Source of the DNA: Rubrivivax sp. | Lineage (GTDB): Bacteria > Pseudomonadota > Gammaproteobacteria > Burkholderiales > Burkholderiaceae_C | Direction of reading: 5' to 3' | Assembly: GCA_020248915.1 (NCBI GenBank) | Contig: JADCGP010000012.1 | Coordinates: 1 to 64,000 of the forward strand | Length of the DNA stretch: 64,000 nt | Shown: positions 27,275-37,541 of the stretch, piece by piece | Layout of the letters: each line of letters opens with the position of its first letter | Numbering within the stretch: position 1 is the first letter of the stretch | Made by a program: the position numbers and the translations under genes | The notes under the pieces: generated by a model | Seen by the model: only the letters and a program-made list of their open reading frames with translations | Databases searched by the model: none | What the model was told of the DNA's origin: nothing

Positions 27275-29251
27275 ATGAGCAACGAGAGCACCAACCAACC
27301 CAAGATCTACGAACCGCCGGCGTCGCTGGTGGCGGGCGCCCGGGTGTCCGGGATGGCAGCGTACCGCGCGCTGGTCGAGGAGTCCGAGCGCGACTACGAG
27401 GGCTACTGGGCCCGCCTGGCGCGCGAGTTCCTGACCTGGAAGACGCCCTTCACGAAGGTGCTGGACGCGAGCAACGCGCCCTTCTTCAAGTGGTTCGAGG
27501 ACGGCACCCTCAACGTCAGCTACAACTGCCTGGACCGCAACGTCGAGCGCGGCCTGGGCGACAAGACGGCCATCGTCTTCGAGGCCGACGGGGGCGAGGT
27601 CACCCGGGTCAGCTACCGCGAGCTGCTGTCCCTGGTGAGCCGCTTCGCCAACGCGCTCAAGGCGCGCGGCGTGCGGAAGGGCGACCGCGTCGTCATCTAC
27701 ATGCCGATGAGCGTGGAGGGCGTGGCCGCCATGCACGCCTGCGCCCGCATCGGCGCCACGCACTCGGTGGTGTTCGGCGGCTTCTCGGCGCAGAGCCTGC
27801 GCGACCGCATCGAGGACGCCGGCGCGGTGATGGTGATCACCGCCGACGAGCAGCAGCGCGGCGGTAAGAGTCTGCCCCTGAAGACCATCGTCGACGAAGC
27901 GCTCGGCCTCGGCGGCTGCGCCACCATCAAGAACGTCGTCGTCTACAAGCGGACCGGCGGAAGCATCCCCTGGACCTCCGGGCGCGACCTGTGGCTGCAC
28001 GACGAGCTGGCCGGCAAGCCCGACACCTGCGAGCCTGAGTGGGTCGGTGCCGAGCACCCGCTGTTCCTGCTCTACACGAGCGGCTCCACAGGCAAGCCCA
28101 AGGGCGTGCAGCACAGCACCGGCGGCTACCTGATGCACGCCGCGCTGACCACCGCCTGGACCTTCGACCTCAAGCCCGACGACGTCTTCTGGTGCACCGC
28201 CGACATCGGCTGGGTCACCGGCCACAGCTATATCGCCTACGGCCCGCTGGCGCTGGGCGGCACCGAGATCGTCTTCGAGGGCGTGCCCACCTTCCCGGCC
28301 GCCGACCGCTTCTGGAAGATGATCGAGAAGCACAAGGTCACGATCTTCTACACCGCGCCGACGGCCATCCGCTCGCTGATCAAGGCCGCCGAGACCAACG
28401 ACGCCGTGCACCCGAGGCACAGCGACCTGTCGAGCCTGCGCATCCTCGGTTCGGTGGGCGAGCCGATCAACCCGGCAGCCTGGGAGTGGTACCACCGCAA
28501 CGTCGGCGGCGGCCGCTGCCCGATCGTCGACACCTTCTGGCAGACCGAGACCGGGGGCCACGTGATCACGCCGTTGCCGGGTGCCACGCCGATGGTGCCG
28601 GGCTCGTGCACGCTGCCCTTCCCGGGCATCACCGCCGCGATCGTCGACGAGACCGGTGCCGACGTGCCCAACGGCTCGGGCGGCATCCTGGTCATCAAGA
28701 AGCCATGGCCGAGCATGATCCGGACGATCTGGGGCGACCCCGAGCGCTTCAAGAAGAGCTACTACCCGCCCGAGCTCAAGGGCTACTACCTGGCCGGCGA
28801 CGGCGCGATCCGCGACAAGTCCTCCGGCTACTTCACGATCACCGGCCGCATCGACGACGTGCTCAACGTGTCGGGCCACCGGATGGGCACGATGGAGATC
28901 GAGAGCGCCCTCGTCAGCCACACCGAGCTGGTGGCCGAGGCGGCCGTCGTCGGGCGGCCCGACGAGACCACGGGCGAGGCCATCTGCGCCTTCGTCGTGC
29001 TGAAGCGCCCGCGTCCCACCGGCGAGGAGGCGCGCAGGATCGCCGCCGAGCTGCGCAACTGGGTGGCCAAGGAGATCGGCCCGATCGCCAAGCCGAAGGA
29101 CATCCGCTTCGGCGACAACCTGCCCAAGACCCGCAGCGGAAAGATCATGCGGCGGCTGCTGCGCAGCATCGCCAAGGGCGAGGCCATCACCCAGGACACC
29201 AGCACGCTGGAGAACCCGGCCATCCTGGAGCAGCTGGCGCAGACCAACTGA
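27275..29251 (+). CDS. acs: Acetyl-CoA synthetase
   Basis: 658 residues. Acs activates acetate with ATP and CoA in the cytosol to feed the TCA and glyoxylate cycles. It has the AMP-binding P-loop [14 protein letters not shown], the '[19 protein letters not shown]' core, and the C-terminal '[13 protein letters not shown]' with the catalytic lysine that is switched off by acetylation. I chose the ATG at 27275, preceded by CGGAGAC; an upstream TTG at 27224 would add 17 Arg/Pro-rich residues. It diverges from yqhA-fumA, which also belong to or flank acetate/TCA metabolism. Confidence 0.97.
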   Translation: MSNESTNQPKIYEPPASLVAGARVSGMAAYRALVEESERDYEGYWARLAREFLTWKTPFTKVLDASNAPFFKWFEDGTLNVSYNCLDRNVERGLGDKTAIVFEADGGEVTRVSYRELLSLVSRFANALKARGVRKGDRVVIYMPMSVEGVAAMHACARIGATHSVVFGGFSAQSLRDRIEDAGAVMVITADEQQRGGKSLPLKTIVDEALGLGGCATIKNVVVYKRTGGSIPWTSGRDLWLHDELAGKPDTCEPEWVGAEHPLFLLYTSGSTGKPKGVQHSTGGYLMHAALTTAWTFDLKPDDVFWCTADIGWVTGHSYIAYGPLALGGTEIVFEGVPTFPAADRFWKMIEKHKVTIFYTAPTAIRSLIKAAETNDAVHPRHSDLSSLRILGSVGEPINPAAWEWYHRNVGGGRCPIVDTFWQTETGGHVITPLPGATPMVPGSCTLPFPGITAAIVDETGADVPNGSGGILVIKKPWPSMIRTIWGDPERFKKSYYPPELKGYYLAGDGAIRDKSSGYFTITGRIDDVLNVSGHRMGTMEIESALVSHTELVAEAAVVGRPDETTGEAICAFVVLKRPRPTGEEARRIAAELRNWVAKEIGPIAKPKDIRFGDNLPKTRSGKIMRRLLRSIAKGEAITQDTSTLENPAILEQLAQTN

Positions 29252-29284
29252 CCGGGGCCCGTTCGCCGCCGCCTGCGCGCTGCC

Positions 29285-29593
29285 TCAGCGGTGCGCGAGC
29301 ATCCAGCGCACCAGGGTCTCGGCCTCTGCCTGGGTGAGCTGCGGGTGGGACGGCATCGCGACCGCCCCCCAGGCCCCGCTGCCGCCCTGGCGCACCTTGG
29401 CCGCCAGGACGGGCACGACGGCGTTCCCGCTGCGCCCGTAGCGGGCGGCGATGTCCCGCACCGAGGGTCCGACCATCTTGCGCTGCACCGCATGGCAGTT
29501 GAGGCAGTGGCGCTCCCGGGCGAGACCGGCGTCGGCGCGTGCCGTCGCCGGCGCCAGCAGCGCTGCCAGCGCGGCCGCGGCCACACATTGCAT
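29285..29593 (-). CDS. Small class I cytochrome c
   Basis: 102 residues with a Sec signal (about 1-20, ends TARADA). The haem site is C30LNCH34 and the likely sixth ligand is Met80 in VAMPSHPQ. The size and 'GPSVRDIAARYG' helix match small periplasmic c-551/c5-type electron carriers. It would carry electrons between periplasmic dehydrogenases and a terminal oxidase or reductase. It converges on acs from the right and diverges from the Trp-rich gene 50 bases away. Confidence 0.88.
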   Translation of the reverse strand: MQCVAAAALAALLAPATARADAGLARERHCLNCHAVQRKMVGPSVRDIAARYGRSGNAVVPVLAAKVRQGGSGAWGAVAMPSHPQLTQAEAETLVRWMLAHR

Positions 29594-29642
29594 TACAGTG
29601 GTCGACGCGCAGGCACGGTGCCTGTTCCGGAAGGTGGGTGCC

Positions 29643-29987
29643 ATGTATGCCGTCGTGCTCGGGTTGCTCTTGGTGCTAGCCAAGGTGACCGACTTCGGCC
29701 TGTTCGGTTCTTGGTCGTGGTGGATCATTCTGGCCCCGTTCCTGGCCGCCGTGATCTGGTGGCAGTTCTCCGACGCGATGGGCATCACCAAGCGCCGCGA
29801 GATCGAGCGCCTCGAGGACCGCAAGCGCCAGCGCCGTGCCAAGGCGCTCGAGGCGCTGGGCGTGGACCCGCAGCGCGACCGCCAGATCCGCAAGGCCCGC
29901 GAGGCCGCCGAGCGGCGCAACCAACTGCAGCGCGGCCGCGAGGATGCGCAGCAGGACCGCGAGGGCACGCGCGACGCCCGGGATTGA
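29643..29987 (+). CDS. Small Trp-rich membrane protein (TIGR04438-like)
   Basis: 114 residues. Two hydrophobic stretches carry a Trp cluster (FGSWSWWIILAPFLAAVIWW), followed by a long, highly charged Arg/Glu helix with 'ALGVDPQRDRQIRKAREAAE'. I recognise it as the short Trp-rich protein common in Burkholderiales; function unknown. The ATG at 29643 is preceded by GGAAGGTG. It could be a membrane-tethered coiled coil. It stands alone between the cytochrome and convergent ilvD. Confidence 0.82.
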   Translation: MYAVVLGLLLVLAKVTDFGLFGSWSWWIILAPFLAAVIWWQFSDAMGITKRREIERLEDRKRQRRAKALEALGVDPQRDRQIRKAREAAERRNQLQRGREDAQQDREGTRDARD

Positions 29988-30020
29988 GCCGCGGGTTGCG
30001 TGCGGCGGCCGCCGCCTGCC

Positions 30021-31703
30021 TCAGTCTGCGTCCAGCACTGCGCCGCGGCTCGCGCTGGCCGCGTTGCGGGCGAACTTTGCCAGCACGCCTCGGGTGTAGC
30101 GCGGCGGGGGCGGCGTCCACGCGGCGCGCCGACGCTCAATCTCGGCGTCGGGCACTTCGAGCTGCAGCAGCAACCGGTGGGCGTCGATCGTGATCGTGTC
30201 GCCTTCCTTGACCAGCGCGATCACCCCGCCCGCATGGGCTTCGGGCGCGACGTGGCCCACCACCATGCCCCAGGTGCCGCCGGAGAAGCGACCGTCGGTG
30301 ATCAGGCCCACGCTCTCGCCCAGCCCCTGGCCGATCAGCGCACCGGTGGGCGCCAGCATCTCGGGCATGCCCGGCGCTCCCTTCGGGCCGAGATAGCGCA
30401 GCACCATCACGTCGCCGGGCTGGATGCGCCGCTCCATGATCGCGGCGAGCGCGCTCTGCTCGTCGTCGAACACGCGGGCCGGGCCGGTGATCACTGGGTT
30501 CTTCAGCCCGGTGATCTTGGCCACGCTGCCCTCGGGGCTCAGGTTGCCCTTCAGGATGGCGAGGTGGCCTTGCGCGTAGATCGGGTTCGCAACCGGACGG
30601 ATGACGTCCTGGTCGGCGCGCAGCGGCGGCACGTCGCGCAGGTTCTCGGCCACCGTCTTGCCGGTGATCGTGATGCAGTCGCCGTGCAGCAGTCCCGCGT
30701 CGAGCAGGGCCTTCATGACCGCCGGGATGCCGCCCGCGCGGTGCAGGTCGATCGCGAGGTTGCGTCCGCTCGGCTTGAGGTCGCAGATCACCGGCACCTT
30801 GCGCCGCACGCGCTCGAAGTCGTCGATCGTCCACTCGACGCCCGCGGCGTGGGCGATCGCCAGGAAGTGCAGCACCGCGTTCGTGCTCCCCCCTGTGGCC
30901 ATGATCACGGCGACCGCGTTCTCGATGCTGTGCCGCGTGACGATGTCGCGTGGCTTCAGGTCGGCCTTCACGGCCTCGACCAGCGTGCGGGCGGCGGCCC
31001 TGGTGTGCTCGACGATCGGGTCCTCGACGTTGGCCATCGTGCTGGCGTAGGGCAGGCTCATGCCGAGCGCCTCGAAGGCCGATGACATCGTGTTCGCGGT
31101 GTACATGCCGCCGCACGAGCCGCTGCCCGGGATCGCACGACGCTCGATCTCGCAGAAGTCCTCCTCGCTCATCCGCCCGGCGGTGAACTGGCCGACGGCC
31201 TCGAAGACGCTGACGATGTTCAGATCCTGCCCCTTGTAGCGCCCGGGCAGGATGGTGCCGCCGTAGACGTAGATGCTCGGCACGTTGGCGCGCAGCATGC
31301 CCATCATCCCGCCGGGCATGTTCTTGTCGCAGCCGCCGATAACGAGCACGCCGTCCATCCACTGGCCGCCGACGCAGGTCTCGACGCAGTCGGCGATGAC
31401 CTCGCGCGACACCAGGCTGTACTTCATGCCCTCGGTGCCCATCGCCATGCCGTCGCTGATCGTCGGCGTGCCGAAGAGCTGCGGGTTGGCCCCGCTCGCC
31501 TTGAGCTCGGCCGCGGCGGCGTCGGCCAGCCGCTGCAGCCCGCTGTTGCAGGGCGTGATCGTGCTGTGGCCGTTGGCCACGCCGATCATCGGCTTGCCGA
31601 AGTCGCCCTCCTCGTAGCCCATGCCGTAGTACATGCTGCGATTGGGCGCGCGGGCGACGCCCTCGGTGATGTTGCGGCTGCGGCGGTTGGCTGGAGAGCT
31701 CAT
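30021..31703 (-). CDS. ilvD: Dihydroxy-acid dehydratase
   Basis: 560 residues. It dehydrates dihydroxy-acids to 2-oxo acids in valine, leucine and isoleucine synthesis and carries an Fe-S cluster. Visible signatures are '[19 protein letters not shown]' and '[20 protein letters not shown]' with the cluster cysteines, and '[20 protein letters not shown]' near the end. The ATG at 31703 ([15 protein letters not shown]) fits the family start; the longer open frame upstream covers the promoter region. A TATAGT box lies about 38 bases upstream. It diverges from lgt. Confidence 0.97.
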   Translation of the reverse strand: MSSPANRRSRNITEGVARAPNRSMYYGMGYEEGDFGKPMIGVANGHSTITPCNSGLQRLADAAAAELKASGANPQLFGTPTISDGMAMGTEGMKYSLVSREVIADCVETCVGGQWMDGVLVIGGCDKNMPGGMMGMLRANVPSIYVYGGTILPGRYKGQDLNIVSVFEAVGQFTAGRMSEEDFCEIERRAIPGSGSCGGMYTANTMSSAFEALGMSLPYASTMANVEDPIVEHTRAAARTLVEAVKADLKPRDIVTRHSIENAVAVIMATGGSTNAVLHFLAIAHAAGVEWTIDDFERVRRKVPVICDLKPSGRNLAIDLHRAGGIPAVMKALLDAGLLHGDCITITGKTVAENLRDVPPLRADQDVIRPVANPIYAQGHLAILKGNLSPEGSVAKITGLKNPVITGPARVFDDEQSALAAIMERRIQPGDVMVLRYLGPKGAPGMPEMLAPTGALIGQGLGESVGLITDGRFSGGTWGMVVGHVAPEAHAGGVIALVKEGDTITIDAHRLLLQLEVPDAEIERRRAAWTPPPPRYTRGVLAKFARNAASASRGAVLDAD

Positions 31704-31740
31704 GGCGGTGGCGCGTTCGCGGGCGACGGATTGACCCGTC

Positions 31741-31746
31741 ACTATA
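31741..31746 (-). promoter_or_regulatory. -10 element of ilvD
   Basis: On the minus strand this reads TATAGT, 37 bases before the ilvD ATG. The core ACTATAGT is palindromic. No good -35 is visible. Confidence 0.4.
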
Positions 31747-31857
31747 GTCCCCGGCCCGGCTGCGGGGATCGGCGGCTGCGCCGCTGCGACTGCTTGCGGG
31801 ATCGGCCGCTCAACCGCTGGCGGGAGCGCCGCGGCGGACCCGGCCACCCATGCCGCT

Positions 31858-31863
31858 TATGAT
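31858..31863 (+). promoter_or_regulatory. -10 element of lgt, start-codon proximal
   Basis: TATGAT ends 8 bases before the lgt ATG at 31872, so transcription would begin at or within one or two bases of the start codon. No Shine-Dalgarno is present in the gap. Confidence 0.5.
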
Positions 31864-31871
31864 CCTTCGCC

Positions 31872-32678
31872 ATGCTGATGCACCCGCAGTTCGACCCCGT
31901 GGCAATCGCGCTCGGGCCGCTGCAGATCCACTGGTACGGCCTGACCTACCTGGTCGCTTTCGGCCTGTTCTTCTGGCTCGCCCGGCTGCGCGTCGCGACG
32001 CCGACTTTCGCCGATCGCGGCTGGGCGCGCGGCGACGTCGACGACCTGCTGTTCTGGGGCGTGCTGGGCGTCGTGGTCGGCGGGCGGCTGGGCTATGCGC
32101 TCTTCTACAAGCCTGGGCACTACCTGGCCAACCCGGCCGAGATCCTGATGGTGTGGAAGGGCGGCATGTCCTTCCACGGCGGCCTGCTCGGGGTCATCGT
32201 GGCGCTGGCGGGATACGCGCGGGCTCGGGGCCGGCCCTTTCTCGAAGTGATGGACCTGATCGCGCCCTGCGTGCCCACGGGCCTGGCCTCGGGCCGGATC
32301 GGCAACTTCATCAACGGCGAACTGTGGGGCCGGGCGGCCGACCCGTCGCTGCCCTGGGCGATGGTGTTCCCGCAGAGCGGCAGCGCGCTGCCGCGTCACC
32401 CTTCGCAGCTGTACCAGTTCCTGCTCGAGGGACTGCTGCTGTTCGTGCTGCTGTGGCTGTACGCCCGCCGGCCAAGGGCGCGCGGGCAGGTGGCGGCCGC
32501 CTTCCTCGCCGGCTACGGCCTGTTCCGCTTCGTCGCCGAGTTCTTCCGCGAGCCCGACAGCTTCCTGGGCACGCTGGCCCTCGGCATGAGCATGGGGCAG
32601 TGGCTGAGCCTGCCGATGTTCGCGGCCGGCGTGTTCATGTGGTGGGCGCTCGGCCGTCCGCGGCAGGCCGGGCGATGA
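31872..32678 (+). CDS. lgt: Prolipoprotein diacylglyceryl transferase
   Basis: 268 residues, seven membrane helices. Lgt transfers diacylglycerol from phosphatidylglycerol to the lipobox cysteine of prolipoproteins, in the inner membrane. The signature '[18 protein letters not shown]' and the '[11 protein letters not shown]' motif with essential His are intact; it starts '[19 protein letters not shown]'. Two ATGs (31872, 31878) are possible. The stop overlaps the dnaQ start as ATGA. Clients in this window include the metalloprotease lipoprotein. Confidence 0.97.
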   Translation: MLMHPQFDPVAIALGPLQIHWYGLTYLVAFGLFFWLARLRVATPTFADRGWARGDVDDLLFWGVLGVVVGGRLGYALFYKPGHYLANPAEILMVWKGGMSFHGGLLGVIVALAGYARARGRPFLEVMDLIAPCVPTGLASGRIGNFINGELWGRAADPSLPWAMVFPQSGSALPRHPSQLYQFLLEGLLLFVLLWLYARRPRARGQVAAAFLAGYGLFRFVAEFFREPDSFLGTLALGMSMGQWLSLPMFAAGVFMWWALGRPRQAGR

Positions 32679-33409
32679 GACAGCTCTTCCTCGACACCGA
32701 GACCACCGGCCTGGCGGCGTCGCAAGGGGACCGCATCGTCGAGATCGGCCTCGTCGAGATGGTCGACCGGCGGCTCACGGGTCGCACGCTGCACCACTAC
32801 GTCAACCCCGGGCGGCCGAGCCATCCCGACGCCCTCAAGGTGCACGGCCTGACCGAGGAATTCCTCGCCGGCAAGCCGCCCTTCGAGAGCATCGTCGACG
32901 AGCTGCTGGCCTTCGTGAGCGGGGCCGAGGTCGTCATCCACAACGCCGAGTTCGACCTCGGCTTCCTCGACGCCGAGTTCGAGCGGCTTGGCCGCCCGCC
33001 CTTCGCCGGGCACGTGGTCCGCGTCACCGACAGCCTGCTGCTCGCGCGCGAGATCTACCCAGGCAAAGGCAACTCCCTCGATGCGCTGTGCCGGCGTCTG
33101 GAGGTCGACAACTCCGGGCGCGGCCTGCACGGGGCGCTGCTGGACGCGGGCCTGCTGGCCGAGGTGTTCGTGCGCATGACGCGCGGGCAGGGCGCCCTCG
33201 TGATCGAGGCGGCGGACCCTGGCGGACCGGTGGCCGCGACGCCTCTGGTCGACCTCCGTGCGTTCGATCTCCCGGTCGTGGAGCCGTCCGCGGAAGAGTG
33301 CGTGGCCCACGAGGCCGTGCTGTCGCAGATCGACAAGGCTTGCCAGGGCCGCACGGTCTGGCGCGATGCGTCCGGGGCCGGGCCGGGGGCGTCGCCGCCG
33401 ATGGCATAA
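32675..33409 (+). CDS. dnaQ: DNA polymerase III epsilon subunit (3'-5' exonuclease)
   Basis: 244 residues. Epsilon proofreads the replicative polymerase. The DEDDh exonuclease residues are present: LDTETTGL (Exo I), '[15 protein letters not shown]' (Exo II) and '[17 protein letters not shown]' with His and Asp (Exo III). A C-terminal tail binds the alpha subunit. The ATG at 32675 overlaps lgt by 4 bases, so it is translationally coupled; the open frame further upstream is shadow. It ends 27 bases before tRNA-Val. Confidence 0.95.
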   Translation: MRQLFLDTETTGLAASQGDRIVEIGLVEMVDRRLTGRTLHHYVNPGRPSHPDALKVHGLTEEFLAGKPPFESIVDELLAFVSGAEVVIHNAEFDLGFLDAEFERLGRPPFAGHVVRVTDSLLLAREIYPGKGNSLDALCRRLEVDNSGRGLHGALLDAGLLAEVFVRMTRGQGALVIEAADPGGPVAATPLVDLRAFDLPVVEPSAEECVAHEAVLSQIDKACQGRTVWRDASGAGPGASPPMA

Positions 33410-33436
33410 TCTAGGCCGCGCTGGCTTGGATGTCCC

Positions 33437-33511
33437 GGGCAGTTAGCTCAGCGGTAGAGCACTGCCTTCACACGGCAGGGGTCGCAGGTTCGAACCCTGC
33501 ACTGCCCACCA
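33437..33511 (+). tRNA. tRNA-Val (anticodon CAC)
   Basis: A full cloverleaf: acceptor GGGCAGT/ACTGCCC, D-stem GCTC/GAGC, anticodon stem CTGCC/GGCAG with loop TTCACAC, T-stem GCAGG/CCTGC with loop TTCGAAC, discriminator A and encoded CCA at 33509-33511. Anticodon positions 34-36 are CAC, which reads GUG, a favoured valine codon in GC-rich genomes. It is a single tRNA, not in an array. Confidence 0.97.
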
Positions 33512-33549
33512 CCCACCGCATCCGACAGCCTGAGAGAGCCGAGACGTCG

Positions 33550-33573
33550 CGCCGCCCGCGGGCGGCGTTCTTT
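33550..33573 (+). terminator. Terminator after tRNA-Val
   Basis: CGCCGCC at 33550-33556 pairs with GGCGGCG at 33561-33567 around CGCG, followed by TTCTTT. It lies 39 bases after the tRNA end. Confidence 0.75.
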
Positions 33574-33838
33574 CGTCGGCGCCCGCGGGGGCGCCACAAA
33601 TCCGGGGCACGTTGCGGCACAAGGTGTGGCGGGCCGTTCGCGTCGGACGCTTCCGCCGAACCGCGTCGGGCGCATCTGCGCGCCTGGCTGCAGCCGGAGC
33701 CGGCCTGGAAGCCGTCGGAGGCGGTTCGGCCCTCGACTCGACGCCGTGCCCGCGCGTGCTGCCGGCGGCAGCAAGCGTCCGGCCGACCGCGTGAGCATGC
33801 TGGCGATGGGCCGGAAGCGCCGCCGCCTCGAGGCCAAG

Positions 33839-33861
33839 AAAAAGGCCCGCTCATGCGGGCC
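33839..33861 (-). terminator. Terminator of rpsT
   Basis: On the minus strand GGCCCGC/GCGGGCC (33861-33855 with 33850-33844, ATGA loop) is followed by TTTTT (33843-33839), 20 bases past the rpsT stop. A classical intrinsic terminator. Confidence 0.88.
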
Positions 33862-33880
33862 CGGCTTCGAGCAGGAGGCT

Positions 33881-34180
33881 TCAGGCGGCGGCGAGCGCCT
33901 TGACCCGCGCCGCCAGGCGGCTCTTCGTGCGCGCGGCCTTGTTGCGGTGGAACATGCCCTTGGCGGCCACCGAGTCGATCACGCTCTGTGCGGCCTGGAA
34001 CACGGCCGTGGCCTGCGCCCGGTCGCCAGTGGCGGCGGCCTTCTGCACGTTCTTGACGACGGTGCGGAAGTGGGAACGCAGGGCGCTGTTGTGGGCGTTG
34101 AGCTTGACGTCCTGGCGAGCGCGCTTGCGGCCCGAGGCGATGCGGACTGTTCTCTTCTTGGCTTTGGCGGAAGTGGCCAT
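33881..34180 (-). CDS. rpsT: 30S ribosomal protein S20
   Basis: 99 residues, strongly basic. S20 binds 16S rRNA early in 30S assembly. '[19 protein letters not shown]' and '[22 protein letters not shown]' are the conserved parts. About ten extra residues at the N-terminus ([17 protein letters not shown]) compared with E. coli are normal for Burkholderiales. The ATG at 34180 has a TATACT -10 about 50 bases upstream and an intrinsic terminator downstream, so it is a single-gene transcript. Confidence 0.96.
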   Translation of the reverse strand: MATSAKAKKRTVRIASGRKRARQDVKLNAHNSALRSHFRTVVKNVQKAAATGDRAQATAVFQAAQSVIDSVAAKGMFHRNKAARTKSRLAARVKALAAA

Positions 34181-34229
34181 GCGTCGTGAGCGCCCTGACT
34201 CGGCGCTGTGCTGGATGCAAAGACCGTCG

Positions 34230-34235
34230 AGTATA
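34230..34235 (-). promoter_or_regulatory. -10 element of rpsT
   Basis: Reads TATACT on the minus strand; predicted leader about 43 bases. The -35 side is weak. Confidence 0.5.
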
Positions 34236-34279
34236 GCACCGCACGCTGTCCTGCCGGCGGCCCAGCGTGGCCTGCTGGC

Positions 34280-34285
34280 TACAAT
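34280..34285 (+). promoter_or_regulatory. -10 element of murJ, start-codon proximal
   Basis: TACAAT ends 11 bases before the GTG at 34297, leaving a leader of only a few bases and no ribosome site. Confidence 0.45.
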
Positions 34286-34296
34286 GCACACAGCCC

Positions 34297-35853
34297 GTGA
34301 ACCTGCTGAAGGCCGCATCCACCGTCTCGCTGCTGACGCTCGTCTCCCGTATCACGGGCCTGGTGCGCGAGCAGCTGATCGCCGCCAGCTTCGGCGCCAC
34401 GGCAGCGACTGACGCTTTCAACGTCGCCTTCCGGATCCCCAACCTGTTCCGGCGCCTGTTCGCGGAAGGCGCCTTCTCGCAGGCCTTCGTGCCGCTGCTG
34501 GGCGCCACGCGCGAGCGCGAGGGCGACGCCGCGACCCAGTTGTTGTTGGACGCCGTGGCCACGGTTCTCAGCTGGGCGCTGCTGGTCACCTGCGCGGTGG
34601 GGGTCGTCGGGGCGCCGGTGCTGGTCTGGCTGATCGGCTCCGGGCTCGCGCAGTTCGACACCGCCGTCGTGCTGACGCGGATCATGTTCCCCTACATCGG
34701 GCTGATGTCGCTGGTGGCGCTGGCCGCCGGGGTGCTGAACACCTGGCGGCGCTTCGCGGTTCCCGCGGCCACGCCGGTGCTGTTGAACGTCTGCATGATC
34801 GCCGCCGCCGTCTGGGGCGCACCCTGGCTCGCCGGCCGCGGCATCGAGCCGATCTACGCGCTGGCCCTGGGGGTGATGGCGGGGGGCGTGCTGCAGCTTG
34901 CGGTGCAGTTGCCGGCGCTGGCTGCCATCGGCCGGGTGCCGCGGATCGGGCTGGCGCCATCGCGGGTGGCCGCGGCATGGCGCCATCCGGGCACGCGCGA
35001 GGTGCTGCGCAAGATGGCGCCGGCCTTGCTCGGGGTATCGGTGGCGCAGCTGTCGCTGGTCATCAACACGCAGATCGCCTCGCACGTGGCGGTCGGCGCG
35101 GTGTCGTGGCTGTCCTACGCCGACCGGCTGATGGAGTTCCCCACCGCGTTGCTCGGGGTGGCGCTCGGGGTGGTGCTGATGCCGCAGCTCACCGCCGCGC
35201 AGGCCCGCGGCGACGGCGCCGAGTTCTCGGGCCTGCTCGACTGGGGCCTGCGGCTGACGGTGCTGTTCGCGCTGCCGTGCGCGCTCGCCCTGCTGCTGTT
35301 CCCGGTGGGGCTGGTGACGGTGCTCTACCACTATGGACGCTTCTCGGCCCAGGACGTGGCCGCGACCTCGCTCGCGCTGCAGGGCTACGGGGTCGGGCTG
35401 CTCGGGCTCATCGCCGTGAAGGTGCTGGCGCCCGCGTTCTACGCCCGCAGCGACGTGGCCACGCCGGTGCGGATCGCGATCGCGGTGCTGGTGGCCTCGC
35501 AGGCGCTGAACCTGGTGCTGGTGCCGTGGCTCGGCCATGCCGGGCTGGCCCTGTCGATCGGCATCGGTGCGCTGTTCAACGCCGCCTTGCTGTTGGCCGG
35601 GCTGCTGCGCGGCGGGGTATACCGGCCGCAGCCCGGCTGGCCCTCGTTCCTGATCAAGGTGCTGCTGGCCAACGCCGCGCTCGGCGGCCTGTTGTGGTGG
35701 GCCGGCCAAGGGATCGACTGGATCGGCCTGCGGACCGACTGGGCGCAACGCGCCGGCGCGGTGGCGGCGGTGCTGGCCGGCACGGCGATCCTGTACCTGG
35801 CGCTGCTGGCGCTGCTGGGCCTGCGGCCGCGGCAGTTCGCCCGCAGCGGCTGA
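34297..35853 (+). CDS. murJ: Lipid II flippase MurJ
   Basis: 518 residues, fourteen membrane helices. MurJ flips lipid II across the inner membrane for peptidoglycan synthesis. '[20 protein letters not shown]' at the start, '[20 protein letters not shown]' and '[20 protein letters not shown]' are typical, including the Arg residues that line the cavity. I chose the GTG at 34297 because the family begins MNLLKAAS; an upstream ATG at 34284 is out of frame. It diverges from rpsT and leads the cluster to DUF486. Confidence 0.95.
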   Translation: MNLLKAASTVSLLTLVSRITGLVREQLIAASFGATAATDAFNVAFRIPNLFRRLFAEGAFSQAFVPLLGATREREGDAATQLLLDAVATVLSWALLVTCAVGVVGAPVLVWLIGSGLAQFDTAVVLTRIMFPYIGLMSLVALAAGVLNTWRRFAVPAATPVLLNVCMIAAAVWGAPWLAGRGIEPIYALALGVMAGGVLQLAVQLPALAAIGRVPRIGLAPSRVAAAWRHPGTREVLRKMAPALLGVSVAQLSLVINTQIASHVAVGAVSWLSYADRLMEFPTALLGVALGVVLMPQLTAAQARGDGAEFSGLLDWGLRLTVLFALPCALALLLFPVGLVTVLYHYGRFSAQDVAATSLALQGYGVGLLGLIAVKVLAPAFYARSDVATPVRIAIAVLVASQALNLVLVPWLGHAGLALSIGIGALFNAALLLAGLLRGGVYRPQPGWPSFLIKVLLANAALGGLLWWAGQGIDWIGLRTDWAQRAGAVAAVLAGTAILYLALLALLGLRPRQFARSG

Positions 35854-35904
35854 GTGCCGCACCGCCCCGTGGTGCCGCGCCTGCGCCCGATACACTGGCC
35901 GCCG

Positions 35905-36786
35905 ATGCCCGCACCGCTGCACTTCGAGCCCCCCACCGCGCTGGAGTACTTCGCCGCGCTGGTGGCCGACGATGCCAGCCTGTCGGTCCTGGAGGCGGCC
36001 GTCGCCGTGGCCCAGGACGACGCGCCTGAGCTGGACACCCAGGCCGTGCTGGCGGAGGTGGATGCGCTGGCCGCGCGCCTGGCGCGCCGCATCCCGGCCG
36101 ACGCCGCACCGATGCAGCGCCTGCGCCTGCTGAACCATTACTTCTTCGGCGAGCTCGGGTTCGCCGGCAACGTCAACGACTACTACGACCGGCGCAACAG
36201 CTACCTCCCCGACGTGCTGCGCACCCGGCGCGGCATCCCGATCACGCTGGCGCTGCTGTACGTGGAACTGGCCACCCAGGTCGGGCTCGATGCATCCGGC
36301 GTCTCTTTTCCGGGCCACTTCCTGGTTGCCGTGCGCGTGCAGACCTCGGGGCGGGCGGGCGAGGTGGTGATCGACCCCTTCGACGGCCGGTCGCTGTCGC
36401 GCGAGGACCTCGAGGAACGGCTGCTGCCCTACCGGCGCGCGCGCGGCGCGGTGGCCGGCGACGATCTCCCGCTGGCCCTGTTCATGCAGCGCGCCGAGCC
36501 GCGTGCCGTGATCGCGCGGCTGCTCCGCAACCTCAAGGAGATCCACCGCGGCGCGCGCGACTGGCAGCGCCTGATGGCGGTGCTCGACCGCCTGGTGATC
36601 CTGCTGCCCGACGTCTGGGTCGAGCGCCGCGACCGCGGCCTGACCTGGGCCGAGCTCGGACGCACAGACCAGGCCGCCGCCGACGTCGCGAGCTACCTCG
36701 AACACGTGCCGCAGGCTGCCGACGCTCCTGCGCTTCGCCGCCGGCTCCTGGCTTGGCAGGCCGGGCCCGGCGCGCCGTCGCAGTAG
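35905..36786 (+). CDS. SirB1-type transglutaminase-like/TPR protein
   Basis: 293 residues. The N-terminal domain resembles SirB1/transglutaminase-like proteins: 'LNHYFFGELGFAGNVNDYYD', 'RRGIPITLALLYVELATQVG' and 'GVSFPGHFLVAV', where Gly-His-Phe matches the conserved part. The C-terminal helices look like TPR repeats. No catalytic Cys is obvious, as in most of this family, whose role is unknown. TACACT lies 8 bases before the ATG at 35905, again without a ribosome site. Confidence 0.85.
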   Translation: MPAPLHFEPPTALEYFAALVADDASLSVLEAAVAVAQDDAPELDTQAVLAEVDALAARLARRIPADAAPMQRLRLLNHYFFGELGFAGNVNDYYDRRNSYLPDVLRTRRGIPITLALLYVELATQVGLDASGVSFPGHFLVAVRVQTSGRAGEVVIDPFDGRSLSREDLEERLLPYRRARGAVAGDDLPLALFMQRAEPRAVIARLLRNLKEIHRGARDWQRLMAVLDRLVILLPDVWVERRDRGLTWAELGRTDQAAADVASYLEHVPQAADAPALRRRLLAWQAGPGAPSQ

Positions 36787-36824
36787 CACTGGTGCCGAAG
36801 CATGCCCCCGAGAGTGCGCACGCC

Positions 36825-37541
36825 ATGAGGCAGATTCCGCTGGCGATCGGCCCCGAGCCCGAGGTCGGCTTCGACAGCTTCGTCCCCGGCGCCAACGCGG
36901 CGGCGCTCACCCACCTGCGCACGTTGGCGCCGGCGGCCGCGCCGGTCTACCTCTGGGGACCGGCGGGCAGCGGCAAGACGCACCTGCTGCGTTCCCTGGC
37001 TCGGCAGGCGCGCGAAGGCGGCCAGCAGGTGGGCTGGTTCGACGCCGCGACGCCGCCGCCGTCGCCCGCTTGGCTGCCGCAGGCGGGATGGAACCTGGTC
37101 GTCGTCGACCGCTGCGAGGCGCTGGACGCGCACGCCCAGCACGCGGTGTTCGCCTTGTTCGAGGACGCGGCCGCGCACGGCGTGCAGTTCGCCGCCGCCG
37201 GGACGCTGCCGCCGGTCGACCTGCCGCTGCGGGACGACCTGCGCACGCGCCTGGCGTGGGGCCATGTGTTCGCGCTGCAGCCCCTGGGCGAGGCGGAGAC
37301 CCGGGCCGCCTTGCGCCGCGAGGCCGACCGTCGCGGCATCTTCCTGTCCGACGACGTGATGGACCACCTGCTGCAGCGTTTCCCGCGCGACCTGGCGCAC
37401 CTGCTCGGCCTGCTGTCGCGGCTGGACCGCTACTCGCTCGAGCGCTCGCGCCAGGTCACGGTGCCCCTGCTGCGGCAGATGCTCGAGGTCGACGGTGCGG
37501 ACGGCGCGCCCGCCGGCGCCGATGCGGCGCTGACGCCGTGA
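36825..37541 (+). CDS. hda: DnaA regulatory inactivator Hda
   Basis: 238 residues, an AAA+ protein like the DnaA core without its DNA-binding domain. Hda bound to the sliding clamp stimulates ATP hydrolysis by DnaA and prevents over-initiation. The N-terminal QIPLAIG corresponds to the clamp-binding motif, Walker A is GPAGSGKTHLL, Walker B lies in NLVVVDRCEAL, and sensor II follows 'RFPRDLAHLLGLLSRLD'. The ATG at 36825 fits; upstream ATG at 36753 lies inside the previous gene. The stop overlaps the next start (GTGA). Confidence 0.9.
   Translation: MRQIPLAIGPEPEVGFDSFVPGANAAALTHLRTLAPAAAPVYLWGPAGSGKTHLLRSLARQAREGGQQVGWFDAATPPPSPAWLPQAGWNLVVVDRCEALDAHAQHAVFALFEDAAAHGVQFAAAGTLPPVDLPLRDDLRTRLAWGHVFALQPLGEAETRAALRREADRRGIFLSDDVMDHLLQRFPRDLAHLLGLLSRLDRYSLERSRQVTVPLLRQMLEVDGADGAPAGADAALTP

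Larger units (their letters stand above)
33512..33880. other. Intergenic stretch with two terminators, no gene seen
   Basis: Between tRNA-Val and convergent rpsT. It contains the terminator of each (33550-33573 and 33839-33861). The central part is GC-rich, without ribosome sites or recognisable protein. Confidence 0.6.

Noticed and set aside
34279..36789. An 836-codon minus-strand frame over murJ and the sirB1-like gene
   Set aside because: Gln/Arg/His-rich shadow with no domain, opposite two clear membrane and TPR genes.
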